Positions 1-7,700 of a stretch of 10,205 nt of DNA are shown piece by piece. Below the pieces are notes generated by a model. That model searched no databases and had not been told where the DNA came from. It saw nothing but the letters and a program-made list of their open reading frames with translations. The stretch spans positions 1-10,205 of the forward strand of contig JACQQR010000074.1 in NCBI GenBank assembly GCA_016206875.1, written 5' to 3'. The DNA comes from Candidatus Omnitrophota bacterium (GTDB lineage Bacteria; Omnitrophota; Omnitrophia; Omnitrophales; JACROU01). How positions within the stretch are numbered: position 1 is the first letter of the stretch; each line of letters opens with the position of its first letter. The position numbers and the translations under genes were made by a program.

Positions 1-53
1 CGGTAATTCTATTGTAAAATGAAAAAAATTCAAAGATATTTCCCACAAATGGG

Positions 54-200
54 TGCATGACCATAACTGTTGTACGGGTTTTGTCATTCCCGCGAAAGCG
101 GGAATCCAGCGACTTTCGCATTGCGCCAAAGCCCAAGTCGCTGGACCCCCGCTTTCGCGGGGGTGACAACACACAAAAAATCCGCAGCTATGGTCATGTA
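54..200. repeat. Nested inverted repeat upstream of the thiolase
   Basis: Outer arms at 54-69 and 185-200 are complementary at 14 of 16 positions. They enclose the inner palindromic element at 81-169. The whole unit could fold as one long interrupted hairpin if transcribed. No run of T follows either end, so it does not look like an ordinary intrinsic terminator. The nesting suggests that the inner palindrome inserted into, or is bounded by, an older inverted repeat. Seen directly by base comparison; function is not known. Confidence 0.7.
81..169. repeat. Dispersed palindromic element, intergenic copy
   Basis: Arms of 35 bases (81-115 and 135-169) are complementary at 31 positions, around a 19-base centre. 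The left arm carries TTCCCGCGAAAGCGGGAA and the right arm CCCCCGCTTTCGCGGGGG, so each arm is itself a small palindrome. The differences between arms are TT versus CC pairs, which still allow G-T pairing in RNA. A second, modified copy lies inside the giant gene at 2466-2578, which shows that the element is dispersed. It is of the short REP/MITE-like kind without a gene of its own. Confidence 0.85.
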
Positions 201-215
201 TCCCCCCACGAGATA

Positions 216-231
216 CCCTCTTTTTAGAGGG
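216..231 (+). promoter_or_regulatory. Short leader hairpin before the thiolase RBS
   Basis: CCCTCT at 216-221 pairs with AGAGGG at 226-231 around a TTTT loop. The stem ends five bases before the Shine-Dalgarno sequence. It may affect ribosome access or simply be chance. No T-run follows, so it is not a terminator. No convincing sigma-70 promoter was found between 200 and 236; the thiolase promoter may lie further upstream or outside the window. Confidence 0.35.
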
Positions 232-235
232 GACT

Positions 236-242
236 AAAGGAG
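236..242 (+). promoter_or_regulatory. Shine-Dalgarno site of the thiolase
   Basis: AAAGGAG lies five bases before the ATG at 248. It is a near-ideal ribosome binding site and fixes the start of the thiolase at 248. Confidence 0.85.
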
Positions 243-247
243 CCTCT

Positions 248-1504
248 ATGAATCCCATTGGTTTGAAGCGCGGTTACCGCACCCCGTTTGTGAAAAAAGA
301 TACGGCTTTTGCGTCTATTAATCCCGTAGAGCTTTCTGTCCGGCTGGTCAACGGCATGCTCGAAAGAGCTGATTTTCCGGTGGGGTCGATCGAGCACGTG
401 ATTTGGGGCATGGTGGTGCCCGACGCCAATATTTATTCGATCGCCCGCGAAGTGGTGCTGGGCTCTAAGCTGGATAACCGGGTAGAGGCTTACAGCGTTT
501 CGCGCGCTTGTGCCACTTCCATGCAAGCCGCGGCCAATGCCGCCTCCTATTATCATGTTTTTCCCGCAGAAAAATCGATGACACTGGCGGGCGGCGTGGA
601 ATCATTTTCTTCGGTGCGTCCGGTGTTGACCCACGCGGCCTCCCGCTATTTTAAATCGTTAGCCGAAAAAGGGTCATTTCTAGAAAAATTAGGCCGGGCG
701 CTCAAAATTCCGGTGATGAAATTGCTTCCCGTTCCCCCGGCCGCGCGTGAATATTCCACCGGCCTTACGATGGGTGAGCATTGCGAGCTCATGATTAAAG
801 AATTCAAAATTTCGCGCGAACGTCAAGATGCGCTGGCCCTGGCCAGCCATAAAAACGCGTCGAAGGCCAGGCCCGAAATCCGCACAGAAATTATTCCGAT
901 TGCCGGCGTCGAAAGCGATAGTTTGATTCGCGACAACGCGTCGATGGAAGCGCTCGCCGCGCTTTCCGTGGCGTTCGACCGGAAATCGGGGACGATTACG
1001 GCCGGCAATGCCTCGCCGTACACAGACGGAGCGGCTGCCGTGTACGTGATTTCTCCGGCGTTGGAGTTGGCGGTGAAGCCCGATGCCTACTTGAAAGACT
1101 TTGAATTTGTCGGCGTGGATCCTGACTCGGGTCTTTTGATGGGGCCGGGCAAAGCAATGTTGAATATCCTCCAGCGCCACAATTTAAAATGGAAAGATAT
1201 CGACTATATCGATATGCATGAAGCCTTCGCCGGCCAAGTGCTTTCCGTTGTGGACGCGCTCAACCAACCCGATTACCGAAAAAATTCCTACGGGGTCGAC
1301 TACGATCCCGGTTTCTTAGATGAAAAAACGCTCAACCCGTGGGGCTCGTCCATCGCCTACGGCCATCCCTTCGGTGCCACCGGAGCCCGCATGCTCAATC
1401 AAGCCATCACCTACCTCGCGCGCCAAAATAAACAATTCGCCCTAATAGCCGCCTGCACCGCCGGCGCCCTCGCCGGAGCCTGCTTGGTCACAAGACAAAA
1501 ATAG
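248..1504 (+). CDS. fadI: 3-ketoacyl-CoA thiolase, FadI/HADHB type
   Basis: The product (418 residues) cleaves 3-ketoacyl-CoA with CoA to give acetyl-CoA and a shortened acyl-CoA, the last step of fatty-acid beta-oxidation; the enzyme can also run in reverse. Visible family marks are YSVSRACATS with nucleophile Cys88, the stretch LPVPPAAREYSTGL near 160-172 typical of the FadI/trifunctional-beta branch, TAGNASPYTDGAAAV at 251-265, DMHEAFAGQ with His324, GHPFGATGAR with His373, and Cys403 near the C-terminus. Length is close to that of bacterial FadI. All catalytic residues are present, so it is probably active. The final loop reads CTAGALAGA, where FadI proteins usually have a Gly-Gly after the CxxG; this is a mild departure. 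No hydratase/dehydrogenase partner (FadJ/FadB) is in the window. The TAG stop (1502-1504) is followed in frame by TGA, which belongs to the adjoining repeat. Confidence 0.93.
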   Translation: MNPIGLKRGYRTPFVKKDTAFASINPVELSVRLVNGMLERADFPVGSIEHVIWGMVVPDANIYSIAREVVLGSKLDNRVEAYSVSRACATSMQAAANAASYYHVFPAEKSMTLAGGVESFSSVRPVLTHAASRYFKSLAEKGSFLEKLGRALKIPVMKLLPVPPAAREYSTGLTMGEHCELMIKEFKISRERQDALALASHKNASKARPEIRTEIIPIAGVESDSLIRDNASMEALAALSVAFDRKSGTITAGNASPYTDGAAAVYVISPALELAVKPDAYLKDFEFVGVDPDSGLLMGPGKAMLNILQRHNLKWKDIDYIDMHEAFAGQVLSVVDALNQPDYRKNSYGVDYDPGFLDEKTLNPWGSSIAYGHPFGATGARMLNQAITYLARQNKQFALIAACTAGALAGACLVTRQK

Positions 1505-1577
1505 TGACAGTCACTAAAGTGACAGTCACTCATCTCCCTCTCTTGCGAAGCGCCGGGTGAGGGGTCTGAACGCCTAC
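1504..1577 (+). repeat. Dispersed repeat with tandem 13-base palindromes (left copy)
   Basis: AGTGACAGTCACT occurs twice (1503-1515 and 1518-1530), two bases apart, followed by a GC-rich tail ending GGGGTCTGAACGCCTAC. The same unit, with a few differences and one single-base indel, returns in the same orientation at 10130-10204, and a shortened inverted copy lies at 10061-10114. It starts on the last base of the thiolase stop codon and ends just before the promoter-like region of the giant gene. Confidence 0.85.
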
Positions 1578-1580
1578 GAT

Positions 1581-1625
1581 TTGACAAATTGACAGTTTGC
1601 ATATCGCAGACTCATAAGTTATAGT
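1581..1625 (+). promoter_or_regulatory. Candidate promoter of the giant gene
   Basis: TTGACA occurs at 1581-1586 and again at 1589-1594. From the second copy, a 17-base spacer leads to TCATAA (1612-1617). An alternative -10 is TATAGT (1620-1625), which would need the weak -35 TTGCAT at 1597-1602 and would leave only about 10 to 15 bases of leader. The region lies between the repeat and the ATG and is the only promoter-like stretch before the giant gene. The exact start site cannot be decided by eye. Confidence 0.45.
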
Positions 1626-1640
1626 TAAGCCAATTATAAA

Positions 1641-1730
1641 ATGATTAAAAAAGCCGAATACTCATATCATCTCAAAGCAATTTCAACACTCATAGCCCTT
1701 CTGTTTACTTGGAACAGCATTGCATTTGCT
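1641..1730 (+). other. Signal peptide of the giant protein (residues 1-30)
   Basis: Lysines at 3-4 and 12 form a basic start, residues 13-22 are a hydrophobic core (AISTLIALLF), and the segment ends IAFAFPD. AFA before FPD fits an AxA signal peptidase I site at residue 30. This implies Sec export of at least the N-terminal part. The n-region is rather long, so an uncleaved anchor is also possible. Confidence 0.8.
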
Positions 1731-4700
1731 TTTCCCGATCCGTTGCTGACCCCGGTTTTAGAAGCGCCGCTTGTTATTCCTCAAGAATTTGGGGAAATTG
1801 CGGAGATGCGTCCTGCTTTGAAAGCTTTTTCCGGTCAACCGTTTCTGATTCATATTCAGGATGCGCATGCCAATCCCGAAGCGCAGACAAACATCGCTTC
1901 TTTAATCAGCTACCTGAAAAAAACGCAGAAAGTTGACTTGGTGTTTGTAGAAGCAGCTATCGGAAATTTAGACGCAAAATATCTGAAATTTTCCCCGGAC
2001 CTCCAACTCAATCAAAAAATTGCCGCCAAACTCACAGAGATGGGGGAAATGACAGGCGCTGACCTTTTTCTTTTGAAAGAAGGCAACGCGCTCGAGTTTT
2101 CCGGGATGGAAGACGCGCGGCTGTACAGAAAAGAAATTGAACATTTGAAGGAAGTGTTCAGCCGTTCTTCAGAAATCGAAAAATGGATTCATGACGATGA
2201 AGAAAAGTTGGATGGATTTCTTTCGAAAAACGCCGGTAAAGATTTGCTCAACTTACTGCGCACACAAATCAAATGGGAAAAAACTCGTAGCACTCATTTG
2301 CTTTTGAAACTCAATCAATTCAGTCGCCGGCGACTGAATTCAAAAGATCAAGTTGAATTTCCCAACCTAGTCCGTCTCCTAAAACTCAAGCAAGAAGAAG
2401 GCAGCGTGGACGTTGAGAAAGCGAAGAGAGAGTGGGAAGAGATTGCGGAACTTAATGGGCAAACGTTGTCATTCCGCGCCCGCCTCAGCGGGTCCGCCGG
2501 GGCGGAAAAGCGGGAATCCAGTGACTTTCGTATTTCAACAGCAAAGTCGCTGGACCCCCGCTTTCGCGGGGGTGACAAAATGGAAGGAATAACACGGCAA
2601 TCCCTCGAGCGGCTTTACGCCGCACTCAAACACACCGGCTTCAGCTTCACCAGCTATCCCCATTTTTCCAAGTACGCCAAACACATGATCTTCCAAAAAG
2701 AACTTGATCCCGCACAACTAAGTCAAGAAATTACGCGCTGGTGCAGGCTTTTATCGAACACACTGGTCCGCACACCGCAAGAAAAATCTGCCGGCGCGCG
2801 CGTGCGCGAATCGCTGCTGCTTCACAAATTATTGCGGCTGGAACTCTCACGCGAGGAGTGGGAAGAACTGAAAAAACGTGAAGCGTCGCTCGTGAAGCGT
2901 GAAGCGCATGACCAGATACGCTTCACTCTTCACGCTTCACGGGCTTTCTACCGTTTGGCCGAACACCGTGAGCAGGCCTTCCAAAAAAATATTCGCGAAA
3001 CTCTCCGCGCAAAAAAGCAATCGCGGGCTATCGTGATTACGGGCGGATTCCACAGCCGGGCCATGAGCCGGTGGTACGCCCAGCAAGGCTGGGGCTACGG
3101 CGTTATCTCCCCGCGCTTCTCTTGTGTCATGCCAGCGCAGGCTGGCATCTTGTCTGATTCCCGCGCCCACTACATCCAAACCATGCTCGGCCGCGCGAGA
3201 AAAACCATCGAATCCTCCGAAGCCGCCAACGTCCCGCAAGCCCTCTCACCCGCGCAACTCGTCGAACTAGGTCTCCATCCCCAAACCCGCATCAATCAGC
3301 GCGAAGCCCTCGCCGCGAGTTTGGGAGAAGCGGTGGGAATTGAGCAAGCCAGACAGCGCTTGAATGAACTGGGAAATTCTAGAGCAGTTTATTTTGATTT
3401 GAATCCATTCGTTGTAGAGACAAAAGAGGTAGCAAAGGAAATGCTTCAAATCATCAGAGATTATCCCGAGCTGGCTCAAACTGCGATGGATTTTTGGTCG
3501 CGCTGGTTAGAACTTGAAAAGTGGCAAGCCATTGCAGCGTTCAAAGAGATTGCCATAGCGGATAGGAATTCGGCCCCAGAGGCAATCAAGCGTTTAATAC
3601 AGGGTTTCTCAATAGATACAGAACGTACCGGTAAAGAAGCGATGAATGCAGTTCTTGCGATTGCTGAAAAAGATTTAGAATTAGCACGAATAACCCTCGA
3701 GTATTTAGTTCAATATGAACCTTTGTATTCCGTTAAAAAAGTTATAACGGAATTAATCACAGAAATAGTTTTATTTTATCGCGATGAAGCACTGGCGAGG
3801 CAAGCTTTGGAACATCTATCCAAGGGACTTCAGCAGGATTCTCCAATGCGTTTAATAGCAATTAAAGAAATTACAAGAATCGCTAAGACTTATCCAAGTC
3901 TTGCCCGGATAGCATTGGAGGAAGCTATCCGGCAATTGGCAGAACAATTTGAACAAGGAAGAATAGCACTCTCCAGATATGTCCGGCAACTGGCTGGCCG
4001 TGGAATTATGGAAATTGCCGAAGTTCATCCCAATTGGATGGAGAGATTGATTCGAGAAGAGATAGAGACAGGAAAACATATTCCAGCGGTTCGTTTACTA
4101 ATCGATGTCTCTCCGGGCACACATGAATATGTTGCGCTTTTACTACCGCCGTCTGCTGTTCGTGCGGCGGGAGAATATTTGGATCATGAAAATCCTGAAG
4201 TTAGGCAAAGAGCTATCCGGTTTTTATCTGAGTTAGTGTTTAAATACGAAGAAAACCTCGCCGCCTTTACGCCGGAGAATTTGCTTTTTCTGGCCCAGAA
4301 AATGGAAAGCTATTTAGACGAGTTCCAAGACAGTTTGCTTTGGGAAAAATATGGACAATTTTTCGAATACTTTCTACGCGCAAAAGAAACGGGAAAATCG
4401 ATTTCTGAAATGGTGTGGCAATTTCTTTCCAGTTTGGCGGGTGGTGCGTTAACCGTGGCCTGTCTTGTCGTAGAACTTACCCGGAAATCTCAGGAATGGA
4501 GAGCAGAAGAGAAAAAGCGGCGCAGTAAAGTGCTTGAACGGTCGCTTGCGGGTAAAGTAGGCCTCGCACAACTTACGCACTTGGCAACCAGTGAAGGATT
4601 AATGGAAGTAAAGGGAACGGCTCCGATGGTGACGGAAGAACTGCTTGCGGAGTTACTCGTTGAAGCCGAAAGAGACGTCCAAGCGCTCACCGAATTAGGC

Positions 4701-7700
4701 GCCCGCGAACTTTTCCGCAGGCTGGGCCGCGTCAGGAAGCTGGCTGCTTCCATCAAACTGGATTTATCTCCGCGCGAACTTTTAGTGGCTGCCGACGGTT
4801 TAGTGGAAGAGGAGTTAAAAAAAGTTTATCTAGACGGGATCGATAAAGAGCTGGGCATTCAAGTGGAAACCCCTGCCGAGCCAGCCTACGAGAAGTTGAA
4901 AGTGCGGCTCGAGGGAATGAAAGATGCAGAGTCGCATCCCAAGGAAGACATGGAAGGCTTGGCTAGGCTGCATAGAGAATCAGGACGGCGTGGCTTCAGA
5001 CTGGAAGAAAATGGAACCTGGCTGGAACAAACATATCGTTTGATTCAGTTAATCGGGGAAGAAAAATTTTACGATTCCGAAAGTTATCCCGGATTGGCCG
5101 AGAAAATTATAGAAATCGCCAAACAAGAAATAACCGGCAGTTGGGTCACCTACAGGGTTCGGTGGCGGAGTGTGCGGGAAGCGGGTTTGTTGAAGTACCG
5201 GATGTTTCAAGGTCCGGAGCTTGAGAAATATTTAGGCGAAGCCCGCGACACAATTACATTAGATTCGCGAATCCATCATCTTAAGCTTGTGCTTGAAGAA
5301 GCCAAGAAAGCCGGGCGCGAATTGACTCCGGCTGAGACCATCGAATATGCCCGCGTGCTCGAACGAACGGGCGGGGTCAATGAAAGAGAAAAGCGTTTGC
5401 GGCTTAGAAGAATTTGGAAAAAGGTCGCCAGAGACGAAGCCGTTCTGGAAGCGCAGGAATCTTTGGGCACGCAAGTAATTCAAACTGTGCGTACATTTGG
5501 GGCCAGAACCGGACTTTTCGGAAGAAAAAATGTTGCGCCTCGAGAAACAAAACAACCGGGCGCCAGTTCAGAAGTTTCTATTCCCGAGCCTTTAGATTCA
5601 GAGCTTGCCCGAAAAGTAGAAGAAGCCTTTTTTCGTCCCTCGGTCGACCGGGAAGAGCTGCATGATTTATATAGCAATCGTTTGCTCGGTATCAAACACC
5701 ATGGCGATCAATATTTTCTCGTTTATTATTTTGAAGGCGAGAGCGGTCAATTGGATGATGTCCGCGGATACATTTATTTGAATCCGCATACCGAATGGGC
5801 AGTGCCCGATCTTGGCGCATCGGAACTTATTCACACGCAAGACGCCGTCGAGGCCCTGCTTCCGGCACTAGCGCGGCAAAGAGATAGTTTGACGGACGAC
5901 ACCCCAGGTGATGATGCATCCGCACCCAGTACCGGCGGAACGCCTTCGATTGCACCCGTTCGCGAGCCAGCAAGAATCGAGTCTCTCGAAGCTCCATCCC
6001 AAGAACCCGCTCACTCGCGCCGCCCGTCCATCGAATCTCTAACCGCTTCACGCAACAATCCGTCAGCTGAAAAAGAAAAACCAGGTACCATCTTCGAAGG
6101 CGCGAGTTTGGGGACGGATATTAATTCCGCTGCGGAAGAAGAATTAATGCCGGTGATTGCTTCTATTTTGGGAAAGAATACTGACGACAAGGCATTTCAA
6201 AAATTGGTGAGACGGATCATACAAGGACGGCCCTACCGATGGTCGCAAGATTTGCTTCGCGTACAAGGCATTGGCCCGGGATTGGTTCCGGCGTTCGAAA
6301 GGGCAATCCGTGGTGGAATTTTGGATATTAATTTGAAAACAGATGAAGGCTTATTGACAGAAGTCGGAGAGATATTTTTGCCCGGCGCCATGAGCCGTGT
6401 CTTTTTAGAGTCGCTGGGATTTGAGATTCCTACGAACCGGAATTTGATTCGCGCACAAGGTTATGAAGTACTGGAAATTTCTTTGCCTATCGGTAAACGA
6501 AAATTTTTCTCTGAAATAGTGCTTCCGGTTTCCGAAGAAAATCGATTTTATCTACTATTCTACCGGGGCAAGGCGGCCGGATTTGTTATTGACGGAGTCA
6601 TACCCGGCCCAGTGCTTTCTGAACAAATCAGTGATCCAAATGTATTTCAAAATTTATCGCGCAATCCAAAAGTATTTGTTGCCTATTTGTTTTCCGATTC
6701 GAATCCATTTATTTCCTCCGGTTTTGATGGTCAAGCATGCGGAGTGCAAATAGTGGCACAATTGGGTAGAGAGGGAATCTTGTTAGGGTTGCCTCAGAAA
6801 GAGAATCTTCAATTTCGAATTATTGAAGTAACTCCAAAACAATATCTAGGCCTTCAAGGCCTAGGACTTGCTCATTTTGATAAGCCTGTCATTACATTCC
6901 CAACCGTATATTGCGGCACAACACTTACCGGACAAACTTATCTGCAAGCTTTGCAATCGCTAATTCACCCCGGTAACCCAACGGTGATTATTGGATGCGG
7001 ATCCGGCATCGATGTGCTCATAGCTTCCAAAGCGGGTGCTCAAGATATTTTGGCTTTGGATATTAATCCCATCGCTGTTTCCAACACTCGATTCAATCTT
7101 TCGTTGCACGGAGAAACGGGCATAAATACTGCAACTGTTCTGGAGGCAGACATCTTTGAACATCCCGAGCTATTGCAACGAGAGGGTCTTTTCGTTGCAT
7201 GGCAGATGCCTGTATCTGGAATCGAAGCGCACCCTGAGGGTGAGGGGCAATCAGTAATTGCTCATGCGATAAAATCTGAAAAAGTTGTAGAACGTTTTCT
7301 TGAGCAAATTGTTCCAAAAGTTCCAGTGGGCACTCGTTTTTTGCTTGGCATGTATGAAGATATAGGACACTTGTTGATGGCAATTAAGGCAGGATTGGCA
7401 ATTGAAAGAGTGTCACATACCCACTTACAATCAGACGCTGAATTTTATTACTCGGCGATTTTGTTTACTAAAATTAATTCCGATCGCGCTAACGACCCTG
7501 AGGTGCGTGAGTTCATCGAATTTTTTGAATCCTTACCGATATGGGAGAAGGAGGGAGAAGAAGAAATACAAAAGGACTTGTCCAAAAGGCAAGAATGGAT
7601 TTCGAAAATCCGGACATGGGAAAAGCATCCTTATTTTTCTCTGCCGAAAAAGGCAAATTCACCGTTTACAGAAGCGGAAATACAATTATTCCGTTACTTT

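Larger units (their letters stand above)
1836..3125 (+). other. TIKI/ChaN/EreA-like domain (residues 66-495)
   Basis: HIQDAHANPEAQ at 71-82, a beta strand ending in FVEAA with Glu104, and a late ITGGFH motif (His471) followed by ISPRF have the order of conserved elements expected of the TIKI superfamily (ChaN haem-binding, TraB, erythromycin esterase-like proteins): an early His/Asp motif, a strand-end Glu, and a late GxxH. His71, His76, Glu104 and His471 are the likely metal, haem or catalytic residues. The domain is longer than a compact ChaN because of an insertion around 225-315, which coincides with palindromic repeats. Whether it binds haem, acts as a protease or is an esterase cannot be told. 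The superfamily assignment is inference from motif order. Confidence 0.5.

Noticed and set aside
10..20. TAAAAT near 15-20 as -10 box of a thiolase promoter
   Set aside because: Its -35 box would lie outside the window, and the distance to the ATG with the large hairpin in between makes it speculative.
2..22. Possible last codons of an upstream gene ending at TGA 20-22
   Set aside because: Only six codons would be in the window, and the other plus frames also close early; there is nothing to support a gene call.
689..1180. Antisense open frame of 163 codons within the thiolase
   Set aside because: It lies opposite a well-conserved thiolase, is rich in His and Arg as expected for the reverse reading of a coding strand, and has no recognisable domain.
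1503..1530. Two AGTGACAGTCACT units as a start of a CRISPR array
   Set aside because: The units are only 13 bases, with a two-base spacer, and occur only in pairs. There are no spacers of CRISPR length and no cas genes.
3727..3753. Inverted repeat ATTCCGTTA / TAACGGAAT in the solenoid region
   Set aside because: Nine-base arms with a nine-base spacer are expected about once by chance in 10 kb, and no related copy is seen in the window.
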